DNA of 64,000 nt. Source: Devosia sp. Root436. GTDB lineage: Bacteria > Pseudomonadota > Alphaproteobacteria > Rhizobiales > Devosiaceae. The notes below the pieces were generated by a model. The model searched no databases and was not told the origin of the DNA. It saw only the letters and a program-made list of their open reading frames with translations. The translations under genes and the position numbers were made by a program. Numbering within the stretch: the first letter of the stretch is position 1; every line of letters begins with the position of its first letter. The stretch is from positions 124,001 through 188,000 of the forward strand of contig NZ_LMEM01000009.1 of assembly GCF_001426345.1 (NCBI RefSeq). The letters run 5' to 3'. Shown one piece after another: positions 31,056 to 41,791 of this stretch.

Positions 31056-32164
31056 GAGCGATGATCCACTTCGATATTCTTGCCCGAGAGCATCTCGGCC
31101 AGGTCCGCCAGCTTCTCGACAGCCCGCGGCTGGCCCAGCGAGCGGGCGGCGTCGGCGGCCTTGATGAGGGTTGCCGGGTCGGTTAGCAGCGTCGTCAGCC
31201 AACTGGCAAGCGATTGCGGTGAAAGCGTGGCCTGCTCGGCGATCCAGCCGCCGCCGGCCGCCTCCACCACCAGCGCATTATGCTTCTGGTCGGCATCGAT
31301 CGATCCCGGCAGCGGAATGAGGATCGACGGCCGGCCCAAAACGGTGAGTTCGGCAATGGTCGAGGCGCCCGACCGGCCGATCACCAGATGGCTGCGCGCC
31401 ATGCGCTCGGGCAGGTCGGCAAAGAACGCCGCCAGCTCGACATTGATCTTGGCCAGCCGATAGGCCTCGGTCACGCGATCGAGGTCGTCGGCGCGGCATT
31501 GCTGCACCACACGCAGCCGGTGGCGCAACCCTTCGGGCAGCAATGCCATGGCGGCCGGCACGATTTCGCTCAGCGCCCTGGCGCCCTGGCTGCCGCCGAA
31601 CACGACGAGGTTGATCGGGCTGTCGGGGCCGAGTTCGGGATAGGGCGTGGTGGCGACAGCGCGCACCCGGTCGCGCACCGGATTGCCGGTGACGACCTTT
31701 TCGAGGCTGAGGCCGCTGGCGAACCGCGTTTCGCCAAAGCTCATGGCCAGGAGGTCGGCAAACCGCCCCAGCGCGCGATTGGCCCGGCCCATCACGGCAT
31801 TCTGCTCATGCAGGATGCCCGGAATACCCAGGAAGTTCGCGGCAAGAAACGGCGGAAAGGTCGGATAGCCGCCAAAGGCGATGACGCAATCGGGCTTGCT
31901 GGCGCGCAATTTGCCGAAGGCCACCGCCATGCCGCGGAGAATTTTGACGCCACCTGCCACGAACTTGACCGGATTGCGCAGCGACGGGGTGGCCGAGGGC
32001 ACGATATGGACCTGGCTGGCCGGAAAATCCCCGCCATAGCTTTCCACCCGATGGTCGGTCATCAGTTCGACCACATGGCCGCGCCGGAGCAGTTCCTGCG
32101 CCAGCGCCATGGCCGGAAAGAGATGTCCTCCCGTGCCGCCCGCCATGAGCATGAATGTCTTCAT
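31052..32164 (-). CDS. murG: MurG glycosyltransferase (lipid II synthesis)
   Basis: A 370-residue GT28 enzyme that adds GlcNAc to lipid I at the inner face of the membrane. The Gly-rich loop [19 protein letters not shown], second loop [20 protein letters not shown], and the donor-site [15 protein letters not shown] and [15 protein letters not shown] are diagnostic. It overlaps ftsW upstream and murC downstream by ATGA, giving a chain of coupled genes. Confidence 0.96.
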   Translation of the reverse strand: MKTFMLMAGGTGGHLFPAMALAQELLRRGHVVELMTDHRVESYGGDFPASQVHIVPSATPSLRNPVKFVAGGVKILRGMAVAFGKLRASKPDCVIAFGGYPTFPPFLAANFLGIPGILHEQNAVMGRANRALGRFADLLAMSFGETRFASGLSLEKVVTGNPVRDRVRAVATTPYPELGPDSPINLVVFGGSQGARALSEIVPAAMALLPEGLRHRLRVVQQCRADDLDRVTEAYRLAKINVELAAFFADLPERMARSHLVIGRSGASTIAELTVLGRPSILIPLPGSIDADQKHNALVVEAAGGGWIAEQATLSPQSLASWLTTLLTDPATLIKAADAARSLGQPRAVEKLADLAEMLSGKNIEVDHRS

Positions 32165-33333
32165 TCGGCTGGTGCCAGTGGCGCCACGGCGCTCTTGTAG
32201 CTCGGCAGGCCCGTGGCCATGCGCTCCTCGGGCTTGGTGCGGGTAAAGGCCAGCATCAGCCCCATGCCAAAGGCGATGGCGATCATCGAGGTGCCGCCAT
32301 AGCTGACGAAGGGCAGCGTCATGCCCTTGGGCGGGATCAGGTTGAGGTTCACGGCGAGGTTGATACCCGATTGCATGGCGAACTGGATGGCCAGGGTGGA
32401 AGCGGCAAGGCGTGCAAACAGGCTTGTCTGCCTTTGTGCCCCCATCATGGCGCGAATGACGATGAAGGCGATCAAGGCCACCAGCGCCAGGCAGAACAGG
32501 ATGCCGAATTCACCGGCAGCGGCCGAGAATACATAATCGGCATGGGCGTCGGGAATGAGCTTCTTGGCGATGGATTCACCCGGCCCCCGGCCGAACCAGC
32601 CCCCCTCCAGCAGCGACTGCAGGGCGCGGTCGATCTGGTAGGTATTACCGCCTCCCTCGGGATTGAGGAAGGTGTCGATGCGGCTCGAAACATGCGGGAA
32701 GAACATATAGGCGCCGAACAGCAGCGCCCCGGCCGCGCCCGCCATGCCGAAGATGATGAACCAGGAAATGCCGCTGAGGAACAGCAGCACCGCCCAGGTG
32801 GCGGTGACCAGCGCCGTCTGCCCGATATCGGGCTGCAGCACCAGCCCCCCGACAATGGACAGCATGATCAGCGAGGCCATTATCTTGCCGGGCACATTCT
32901 TGTGGATCATCGATTCCGAGAACAGCCAGGCCCCCAGCACGGCAAAGGCCGGCTTGACGAATTCGGACGGCTGCAACGATTGCCCGGCAAAGGAAATCCA
33001 GCGCCGGGCGCCCTTGACCTCGGTGCCGAAGCGCAGCGTGGCCCACAGCAGCAGGACGCTGATCACCAGCGTCACCAGCCCCCAGATGCGCGCCTGGCGA
33101 TGGCTGAAGAACGACGTGCCGATCATCACGCCCAGCGCCGGAACGCAGAACATGGCGTGGCGGATGATGAAATGCCAGGGTGACAGGCCGAGCCGCTCGG
33201 CCACCGGCGGGCTGGCCGCGAAGCTCAGCACCATGCCGCAGGTCATCAGCAGGATCAGCGCCCCCAGCAGCTCCCGGTCAATCGACCACCACCATTCGGC
33301 GAGAGGCGTTTTTTCGGCGCGGGAGAACATCAT
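32161..33333 (-). CDS. ftsW: peptidoglycan polymerase FtsW (SEDS family)
   Basis: A 390-residue polytopic protein with about ten membrane segments. SEDS marks: KGARRWISFAGQSLQPSEF after the second loop, QPDIGQTALVTATW with the catalytic Asp, NPEGGGNTYQIDRALQSLLE and GWFGRGPGES in the large periplasmic loop, and GMTLPFVSYGGTSMIA near the end. FtsW polymerises septal glycan with FtsI. No murD or mraY lies upstream, unlike the usual dcw order; the 154-bp gap to the next gene shows no gene and should hold the promoter. Confidence 0.94.
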   Translation of the reverse strand: MMFSRAEKTPLAEWWWSIDRELLGALILLMTCGMVLSFAASPPVAERLGLSPWHFIIRHAMFCVPALGVMIGTSFFSHRQARIWGLVTLVISVLLLWATLRFGTEVKGARRWISFAGQSLQPSEFVKPAFAVLGAWLFSESMIHKNVPGKIMASLIMLSIVGGLVLQPDIGQTALVTATWAVLLFLSGISWFIIFGMAGAAGALLFGAYMFFPHVSSRIDTFLNPEGGGNTYQIDRALQSLLEGGWFGRGPGESIAKKLIPDAHADYVFSAAAGEFGILFCLALVALIAFIVIRAMMGAQRQTSLFARLAASTLAIQFAMQSGINLAVNLNLIPPKGMTLPFVSYGGTSMIAIAFGMGLMLAFTRTKPEERMATGLPSYKSAVAPLAPAE

Positions 33334-33487
33334 GGGACAGGCCGGGCTACTCGATACAAACTGAATCCAATTGTAGCAGCCGGTTGGTTACCGAATGTTC
33401 AAGGCCGTTGCGTTTTGCGAAAGCGCTGCGCCTGCGCCCGGCGGGTCAAGCCATCGCGCCAGGCGACATGGCTGAATTTGGTCATGC

Positions 33488-34276
33488 CTAGTCGGCGAAG
33501 AGGAAGAACGGCGCCTCTTCCCGCGCGATGACGCGGGCGCGCGAGCGGTTCGGGCCTTCGTCGAGGAAGAAGCCGTTCGCATCATAGGTGGGCTCGACAT
33601 AGGCATTGCCGGCCTGGCGCTGGGCCAGGAAATCGGACAGCGGGCCGGTTTCCCAATCGTCAAGGTCGGCGGCGGTGACATCGGCCGGCGGACGTATCGC
33701 GCCTGCGGGCAACGCCGGCGTCAGTCCCGGCGGGATCACCACTGGATCACGCACCAGTGCCACGGCAATCGGCTGCGGCCGCATCGATAGCGGCATCGGC
33801 ACCGGGGCAACCTTGTGCGGGGGAATGGCGGCGACCTCGACCGGATCGATCCGCTCGGCTGGCGTGGTGACGATCGGCGTCCGCTCTGGCGGGGTCGCCG
33901 CGACCTGGCTCGGCGCGGCCGGCGCATCGGCGCCGGTGATATAGCTGGGCATCGCCCGGCCCGATTGCAGGAAGGCATCGACGGCATCGGCCGTCTGCGC
34001 GGCCGGCGTCACGGCAGGCTTGGCGACGGGAGCGACGGGCTTGGCCGGGGCGGCCACGGCAACCTCGATCGCGGGCCTGGCAACCGGCGCGGCAGGGCGC
34101 TGGCTCAGCGGCGCCGGCACGGGCGCCACGGGCTCGATGACAGCCACCTGCGCCGGGGCTGGCGCGGCCGGATTGCCCATGAACTGTGCCGACAGCAGGT
34201 CAGCCGCCGGAATGCCGACGACGAGAATGACACCGGCCCAGGCCAGGCCATTGGTGATACGACGGTCGATGCTCAT
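33488..34276 (-). CDS. hypothetical Pro/Ala-rich membrane-anchored protein
   Basis: A 262-residue protein with an N-terminal membrane segment or uncleaved signal (GLAWAGVILVVGIPAADLL, about 10-28), then a long Pro/Ala/Val-rich low-complexity linker to about residue 210 and a small ordered tail (DDWETGPLSDFLAQRQAG; YVEPTYDANGFFLDEG). The linker looks periplasmic and able to span the cell wall layer. I do not recognise the family. It lies just upstream of ftsW on the same strand, 154 bp away, so an envelope role is plausible but is inference. Confidence 0.7.
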   Translation of the reverse strand: MSIDRRITNGLAWAGVILVVGIPAADLLSAQFMGNPAAPAPAQVAVIEPVAPVPAPLSQRPAAPVARPAIEVAVAAPAKPVAPVAKPAVTPAAQTADAVDAFLQSGRAMPSYITGADAPAAPSQVAATPPERTPIVTTPAERIDPVEVAAIPPHKVAPVPMPLSMRPQPIAVALVRDPVVIPPGLTPALPAGAIRPPADVTAADLDDWETGPLSDFLAQRQAGNAYVEPTYDANGFFLDEGPNRSRARVIAREEAPFFLFAD

Positions 34277-34468
34277 GGTTCTACGTCCCGATTTGCTCCG
34301 CCCTCAGCAGGCGAAAGAGCCGGATTTTCGTGGCCATTTTGTGAAAGGGCGCACGGTTCCAGCAATGAAACCCGCAAGCTGAACCGAAGCTGAATGACGC
34401 ACTTTCAGCCCCCAGCCGCGCGGGCCGAGAGCCAATGGCACCAGATCATGGTGAACGCAAGGTTAAAA

Positions 34469-35386
34469 TCAGGCGGCGTTAACAGCCTCTGCCTCGTGCC
34501 GCCGCCCCAATATCCGTCCCAGCGCCAGCGCCAGCGGCGAGCGGTTGTGGGTGTAGATGTGGAATTCGGTGACGCCTTCGTCCACCAGTTCGGTCACCTG
34601 CTCGGCCGCCACCGCCGCAGCCACCAGGGCATGGGTTTCGGGGTCTTCGTCGAGCCCGTCGAAGCGCTCGGACAGCCAGGCCGGGATTGCCGTACCGCAG
34701 CGCGCCGCGAAGCTGGCAATCTGCTTGAAGCTGTGGATCGGCTGGATGCCCGGCACGATCGGCGCCGTGATGCCGGCGGCGCGGGCGCGTTCGAGATAGC
34801 GCAGGTAATCAGGGTTGGAAAAGAACATCTGGGTGATGGCCCGGTCGGCCCCGGCATCGAGCTTGCGCTTGAGATTGTCGATCTCGCTGTGCCAGTCCGG
34901 GCTTTGCGGATGCTTTTCGGGATAGGCCGCGACCGAGATGTCGAAATCGCCGATGCGGCGCAGCCCGCCCACCAGGTCGGCCGCGTTCTGGTAGCCTTGC
35001 GGATGCGGCACGAAGGGCTGGTCGACGCCTCCAGGCGGATCGCCGCGCAGAGCCACGATGCGGTTGATGCCGGCCTCCTGATAGCCGCGCACCACTTCAT
35101 CGACCTCGTCGCGCGTCGCCCCGACACAGGTCAGGTGCGCCGCGGCATCGACGCCGGTCTCGGCCTTGATGCGCCGCACCATGCGCAGGGTACGCTCGCG
35201 GGTAGAACCACCCGCGCCATAGGTCACCGAGACGAAGCGCGGCTTGAGCGGGGCCAGCTTGTGCACCGTGTCCCAGAATTTTTCCTCCATGACGTCGGTC
35301 TTGGGCGGGAAGAATTCGAAAGAAATTTGCAGCTCCGGCCGCTGATGGGCGGTCTGGCGGCTGGCGCGGAGATTGTCGTCGAGCAT
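34469..35386 (-). CDS. metF: 5,10-methylenetetrahydrofolate reductase MetF
   Basis: A 305-residue FAD enzyme making 5-methyl-THF for methionine synthesis. The N-terminal catalytic motif SFEFFPPKTDVMEEKFWDT, VSVTYGAGGSTRERT, AHLTCVGATRDEV, LRGDPPGG and QMFFSNPDYLRYLE (folate/flavin site) are all present. It starts 12 bp after the stop of the regulator gene, so the two form an operon controlled by the operator at 36363. Confidence 0.95.
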   Translation of the reverse strand: MLDDNLRASRQTAHQRPELQISFEFFPPKTDVMEEKFWDTVHKLAPLKPRFVSVTYGAGGSTRERTLRMVRRIKAETGVDAAAHLTCVGATRDEVDEVVRGYQEAGINRIVALRGDPPGGVDQPFVPHPQGYQNAADLVGGLRRIGDFDISVAAYPEKHPQSPDWHSEIDNLKRKLDAGADRAITQMFFSNPDYLRYLERARAAGITAPIVPGIQPIHSFKQIASFAARCGTAIPAWLSERFDGLDEDPETHALVAAAVAAEQVTELVDEGVTEFHIYTHNRSPLALALGRILGRRHEAEAVNAA

Positions 35387-35398
35387 TGGTCTATCCGT

Positions 35399-36349
35399 TC
35401 AAGTCTTGTCGCTGAGGCGCCACAGGCAGACCGTCAGCCCACGTTCATTGCTCTCGCCGGGAAATTCGTGCACCGCCTCGACCGCGAGGCCGGCAGTCGC
35501 GGCCCAGCCGCTCATCTGCAGTTGCGACAGGCCGAGCCGGCGATGGGCATGCTCGCTGCGCAGGAATTCGAGATCGTGCGGGGCGAAATCGACGATGATC
35601 ATTTCGCCACCGGGTTTCAGCAGGCGTCTCGCCTGCGCCAGCATGCGCCCCGGATCGTCGAAATAATGCAGCACCTGGTGGATGACGATGACATCGGCCG
35701 GGCCGGCGGCGAGATCGACATCGCCGATATCGCCCAGCCGTACCTGCGCATGGGTGATGCCTGCTGTCGCCAGCCGCGAGCGGGCCACCGCCAGCATCTC
35801 GCGGCTCGAATCGATACCGATGCCGCGCTTGTAGGAGTTGGCCAGCACTTCGAGCATGCGCCCCGTGCCGGTGCCCAGGTCGATCAAGGTCTCCACATGC
35901 CGGCCACCCAGCGCCGCAACAACGGCGGCTTCCACGGCCTCTTCGGGCACATGCAGCGTCTTGAGCAGATCCCAGCTGCTGGCCACCTTGGCGAAATATT
36001 CGGTGGCGCGCGCCTGCTGGTTCGCCCGCACCGCCTGCTGCCGCTCGACGTCCCGCCGGCGCTCGGCATCACGATCATCGACCCGCGCGATCAGCCACTC
36101 GGCCAGGGCCGCGCCATCGCCGTCCTGCGCCAGCCCATAATAGGCCCAGGCACCCTCGGCATTGCGCTCGATGAGCCCGGCATCGGCCAGGAGCTTGAGG
36201 TGCCGCGACACCCGCGGCTGGCTCTGCTTGAGGATTTCGGTCAAATCCTTGACCGAATGATCGCCATCGGCCAACAGCGCCAGGAGGCGCAGCCTTGTGC
36301 CCTCCCCCGCCGCCTTGAGCACACTTACCAGTTCGTCCAGCTCGGCCAT
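35399..36349 (-). CDS. ArsR-type regulator fused to a SAM-methyltransferase-like domain (SahR-like)
   Basis: A 316-residue two-domain protein. The N-terminal winged helix (about 1-85, TRLRLLALLADGDHSVKDLT and QPRVSRHLKLLADAGLIER) is an ArsR-type DNA-binding domain without arsenic- or zinc-binding Cys pairs. The C-terminal part is a class I methyltransferase fold (SAM loop LIDLGTGTGRMLEV near 155-168, HQVLHYFDDPGRMLAQ). This architecture next to metF fits the SahR regulators of proteobacteria, which sense S-adenosylhomocysteine and repress methionine-cycle genes. A perfect palindrome lies just upstream. The assignment is by architecture and context. Confidence 0.85.
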   Translation of the reverse strand: MAELDELVSVLKAAGEGTRLRLLALLADGDHSVKDLTEILKQSQPRVSRHLKLLADAGLIERNAEGAWAYYGLAQDGDGAALAEWLIARVDDRDAERRRDVERQQAVRANQQARATEYFAKVASSWDLLKTLHVPEEAVEAAVVAALGGRHVETLIDLGTGTGRMLEVLANSYKRGIGIDSSREMLAVARSRLATAGITHAQVRLGDIGDVDLAAGPADVIVIHQVLHYFDDPGRMLAQARRLLKPGGEMIIVDFAPHDLEFLRSEHAHRRLGLSQLQMSGWAATAGLAVEAVHEFPGESNERGLTVCLWRLSDKT

Positions 36350-36362
36350 CCGTCCCTCACGA

Positions 36363-36384
36363 GATATAAAGATATCTTTATATC
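36363..36384. promoter_or_regulatory. 22-bp perfect palindromic operator of the SahR-like/metF operon
   Basis: Half-site GATATAAAGAT followed by its exact inverse complement, centred 24 bp upstream of the regulator's ATG. The match to the AT-rich palindromes reported for SahR-type regulators is by memory. It is the only long AT-rich perfect palindrome I noticed in the window, which makes autoregulation of the regulator-metF operon likely. Confidence 0.85.
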
Positions 36385-36452
36385 AACGTAGCGGAGAGGT
36401 CCAGACAAATGTTGGCTGCATGATCGTACGGCAGACTCCGTCAGCACTACCG

Positions 36453-36474
36453 ATGTAGAAAATTGCATCTACAT
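36453..36474. promoter_or_regulatory. candidate vapBC operator
   Basis: ATGTAGA and TCTACAT are perfect 7-bp inverted arms with an 8-bp AT-rich spacer, 31 bp upstream of the vapB start. A further partial arm GTCTACAT follows at 36481. VapBC complexes normally repress their own promoter through such palindromes. Confidence 0.65.
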
Positions 36475-36504
36475 AGGATAGTCTACATGAACAAGGAGGG
36501 CGTC

Positions 36505-36762
36505 ATGGCTCTGAACATCACCAACCGCAAGGCCGATGAACTGACCCGCAGGTTTGCTCAGATGGAAGGCGTCAACATATCCGACGCCGTGACCATCGCG
36601 ATGGAAGAAGCCATTGCGCGTCGGCGGACGAATGAAACGATGCGCGACAAGGTGCGCCGCGTTCTCAAGAAGCATGGAATCGAGCCCAGTCCTACGGCGA
36701 GTGAGCCGCTTCCTCGGGAAATCTATGATGAGATGTGGGGAGACGTAAGAGATGAACACTGA
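36505..36762 (+). CDS. vapB: VapB-type antitoxin (PSK/Rv0623 family)
   Basis: An 85-residue protein starting MALNITNRKADELTRRFAQ, the standard opening of PF07704 antitoxins, which carry an N-terminal DNA-binding ribbon-helix-helix and a C-terminal part (PLPREIYDEMWGD) that wraps the toxin. The ATG chosen has AAGGAGG 5 bp upstream; an earlier in-frame ATG would add 14 residues. Its stop TGA shares one base with the toxin start (TGATG). Confidence 0.88.
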   Translation: MALNITNRKADELTRRFAQMEGVNISDAVTIAMEEAIARRRTNETMRDKVRRVLKKHGIEPSPTASEPLPREIYDEMWGDVRDEH

Positions 36763-37166
36763 TGTTCGTTGACGCATCCGCTCTTGTCGCCGCATTTTCG
36801 GCGGAGGCGGAAGAGGGCCGCATAGAAGCCGTATTGAACAATGCCACAGCCGCGTTTACCTCGCCGCTGGCAGTGCTCGAAGCCGCCCTCGCGCTGGCGC
36901 GGGCCGAAAAATGGAATGCGCCGGTTGACGAGGTAACGGCTTCGGTGCTGACCCTTCTCGAAGACAGCGGGGTCGCCGTTCGGGAAGCGGACGATCCCGT
37001 TGCCATAGCCTTGCTGGCCGGCGAGGCAGCCAGGCGCTTCCGTGCCGGTCGCCGTCGTCTCAACCTGGCCGACTGCATGCACTATGCCTTCGCCAGGCAC
37101 TATGACGTGCCAATCCTCGCCACGGCAGACGAATTCAAACAGACCGACCTGAGGGTCGTCCCCTAA
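36762..37166 (+). CDS. vapC: VapC-type PIN-domain toxin ribonuclease
   Basis: A 134-residue PIN domain with the acidic residues that bind Mg/Mn: Asp4 (MFVDAS), Glu40 (LAVLEAALAL), Asp104 (NLADCMHYA) and Asp123 (ATADEFKQTDL). VapC toxins cut tRNA or rRNA when released from VapB. The catalytic set looks intact, so the toxin is probably active. It is translationally coupled to vapB and its stop overlaps the facing DUF2336 gene by 4 bp. Confidence 0.9.
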   Translation: MFVDASALVAAFSAEAEEGRIEAVLNNATAAFTSPLAVLEAALALARAEKWNAPVDEVTASVLTLLEDSGVAVREADDPVAIALLAGEAARRFRAGRRRLNLADCMHYAFARHYDVPILATADEFKQTDLRVVP

Positions 37167-38293
37167 GCGCTCATCGCAGCACGTTCTTCGCTGACCGCAC
37201 GTTTGCGAAAGGAGTGGGCGCGCCAGAGTTCGAAGATACCGATGGCTTCTTCCTTGTCGATGGCTTCGAAGCGGCTCACCACCATGGCCTTGTCGGCCTC
37301 GCTCGGCAGGTCGCGCCAGGGCAGCGTGGCCACGGTGGCCTCGAACAGGTCCGGCGACATGCCGGCAGCCTTGAGCGCCACGGTGATCGCCACATAATCC
37401 TGGCTGGCCAGCCATTTGACGAAGACTTCCGGCGCCACATGCAGGATGACTGTGAGCGCGGCGGCCGCGTGATGGCCATAGCCGAAGCGGGCAAACCGGG
37501 TCAGCGCCCGGTCGTCGAGCTGCTTGCGGTCGCTCAGCGCCTTGACCTGGTTATAGGCCACCTTCCATTCGGTGGCGGAGAACCCGGCGCGGTTGCGCAG
37601 GCGGTTATAGACCACGGCATTGACCTTGCCGGCCGCCACCGGATCGATGCCCCGATCCACCTGGCCAAGCGTCTCCAGCACCTTTGACGCCACCGAGTCG
37701 ATTTCGCCACGCAGGCTCTTCCAGTCGATCTCCGGGCGATTGCGCAGGTCGGCGGCCATTTCGGCGTCGCGCGTCGCGCGCTCCACCAGCTTTTCCAGGG
37801 TCGCCTTGTCGAATTCGGCATTGGAATTGCGCACCAGGCGCACCACCGACGAGCGGTCGCCATGCTCGACAATGGCCTCGCCCACCCGCTCCGGCACGCT
37901 GGCGCGACCGGCAATGGCGATGCGGTGCTCCTCGCTCTGGCGGCCGATAATGTCGATCAGGTCGTCGTCGGACAGCACGTTGGAAAATTCGAGCAGCGGC
38001 TTGGCCACCTCGATGTCGTCATTGGCGAGCTTGACGACCACGGTGCCCGGCGCACGGGCGAGCGGCGCCAGGAGCTTGGCCACATGGGCCCGCGCCTCGA
38101 CCTCCACCAGTTCGGCCAACTGGCACAGAACTTCGTCATATTGGGCAACCTGATCGTCGTCGCACCGATCCGACACGTAGCTGAAAAGCTGCGCCATGTT
38201 GCGGAACAGCTGCTCGCGTTCGGAATGATTGTCGTCCCCATTCAGGACACGGAAACTGGAAAACGCCCGCTGGCCTTCATCAAGCTCGTTCAT
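37163..38293 (-). CDS. DUF2336 domain protein
   Basis: A 376-residue all-helical protein with the DUF2336 pattern: LFSYVSDRCDDDQVAQYDEVLCQLAELVEVEARAHVA in the N-terminal part, then repeated HEAT-like pairs such as VLSDDDLIDIIGRQSEEHRIAIAGRA and VPERVGEAIVEHGDRSSVVRLVRN. The DUF is mostly alphaproteobacterial and sometimes linked to flagellar or stress genes; its role is unknown. No signal peptide. It is a single gene followed downstream by vapC from the other side. Confidence 0.85.
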   Translation of the reverse strand: MNELDEGQRAFSSFRVLNGDDNHSEREQLFRNMAQLFSYVSDRCDDDQVAQYDEVLCQLAELVEVEARAHVAKLLAPLARAPGTVVVKLANDDIEVAKPLLEFSNVLSDDDLIDIIGRQSEEHRIAIAGRASVPERVGEAIVEHGDRSSVVRLVRNSNAEFDKATLEKLVERATRDAEMAADLRNRPEIDWKSLRGEIDSVASKVLETLGQVDRGIDPVAAGKVNAVVYNRLRNRAGFSATEWKVAYNQVKALSDRKQLDDRALTRFARFGYGHHAAAALTVILHVAPEVFVKWLASQDYVAITVALKAAGMSPDLFEATVATLPWRDLPSEADKAMVVSRFEAIDKEEAIGIFELWRAHSFRKRAVSEERAAMSA

Positions 38294-38439
38294 TCGCCTG
38301 CTCTCCCGGCTTCTGCCGCAAATCTGGAGCCTGACGATGCGCAGGCACCTTCTTGCAGGCCCTGAAGGCCGGCACGGGGATTTGATTCAAATTTTAGCGA
38401 CCGCCTTTGACGGTAGCTGCAAAGGGCCGCCAGCTTACG

Positions 38440-38544
38440 CGATGTCATCCCGGCGAAGGCCGGGATCCATCCTGAGGTTTATCCACGTTCCGAGGAAGCT
38501 GAACTGTCTCAGGATGGATTCCGGCCTTCGCCGGAATCACATCG
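38440..38544. repeat. 105-bp inverted repeat, CCGGCGAAGGCCGGGAT family
   Basis: The left arm (38440-38476, with CATCCCGGCGAAGGCCGGGAT and CCATCCTGAG) pairs over more than 30 bp with the right arm (CTCAGGATGGATTCCGGCCTTCGCCGGAAT). Each arm also contains its own small hairpin. It lies at the end of katG in the 272-bp gap before the DUF2336 start; the rest of that gap shows nothing else. Confidence 0.85.
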
Positions 38545-38565
38545 TGATTGAACCAGCCTCTGCCG

Positions 38566-40847
<2,282 letters not shown>

Positions 40848-41750
40848 ATGACCCTTTCGCTCAAGCAGATGCGCTATGCCGTCGCCGTGGCTGAAACCGG
40901 CCATTTCGGCCGCGCTGCCAAGGCCTGCAATATCAGCCAGCCGGCCCTCAGCCAGCAGGTGCAGGCCATCGAGGAAAGCTGCGGCACGCTCCTGTTTGAC
41001 CGGCTGAGCAGTGGCGCGCGGCCAACGCCCTTCGGCGCCGAATTCATCGCCCGCGCCCGCCAGGTGCTGGAAAGCGCCGACGCGTTGGCCGCCTTCGCCC
41101 AGGGCCATGCCGGCCAGCCCGACCGGCCGGTCCGTTTCGGGCTGATCCCGACGGTCGCGCCCTATCTCCTGCCCGAGATTTTCCCGGCGCTGACCGCCAG
41201 CCTGCCCGGCCTCGACTTCACCATCAGCGAGAATCGCACGGACGCGCTGATATCAGGTCTGGCGGATGGCAGCCTCGACGTGGCGCTGATCGGCACCGAA
41301 GCGCCCGCCGGCGGCCCCAGGCTGGTCAGCCGGCCGCTCTTCGACGACCCCTTCATGCTGGCCACCAGCAGCATCGAGCCCACCGTCGCGCCGGTATCGC
41401 TGGCTAGCCTCGCCCCCGAGCGCATCCTGCTGCTGGACGAGGGCCATTGCTTCCGCGACCAGACCATCGCCGCCTGCCGGCTCGACAGCGATCTATCTGC
41501 CCGCACCTTTGCCGCCACCTCGCTCTCGACCATTGTCGAATTCGTCGCCAACGGCCAGGGCGTGACGCTGCTGCCGGCCATCGCCCTGCGCAAGGAAGCC
41601 GCGGCCAATCCGCGCATCGCCATCCACGACCTGGTGTCACCCGGCGCCGGCCGTCGCCTCTCGCTGGTCTGGCGCGAGGCCACGCCGTTCGGCAACACCT
41701 TCGAGCAGATCGCCGAGGTGATCCGGGGCACGCGCCCCTATCCAGCGTAA
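40848..41750 (+). CDS. oxyR: hydrogen-peroxide-sensing regulator OxyR (LysR family)
   Basis: A 300-residue LysR-type regulator. The winged helix (LKQMRYAVAVAETGHFGRAA, NISQPALSQQVQAIEE) is followed by the effector domain. The two redox cysteines are Cys201 and Cys210 in DEGHCFRDQTIAAC, nine residues apart as in E. coli OxyR (199/208), with the same GHCxRDQ context. Oxidation to a disulfide turns on katG, which is divergent. A short AT-rich gap separates the stop from the TPR genes. Confidence 0.93.
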   Translation: MTLSLKQMRYAVAVAETGHFGRAAKACNISQPALSQQVQAIEESCGTLLFDRLSSGARPTPFGAEFIARARQVLESADALAAFAQGHAGQPDRPVRFGLIPTVAPYLLPEIFPALTASLPGLDFTISENRTDALISGLADGSLDVALIGTEAPAGGPRLVSRPLFDDPFMLATSSIEPTVAPVSLASLAPERILLLDEGHCFRDQTIAACRLDSDLSARTFAATSLSTIVEFVANGQGVTLLPAIALRKEAAANPRIAIHDLVSPGAGRRLSLVWREATPFGNTFEQIAEVIRGTRPYPA

Positions 41751-41791
41751 AAATTCCCCACTAAAATTGCCCTGTTGGGGAGTTCACACAG

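Noticed and set aside
34277..34468. Search for an RNA gene or riboswitch between the Pro-rich gene and metF
   Set aside because: No stable conserved fold recognised; metF control is explained by the operator at 36363.
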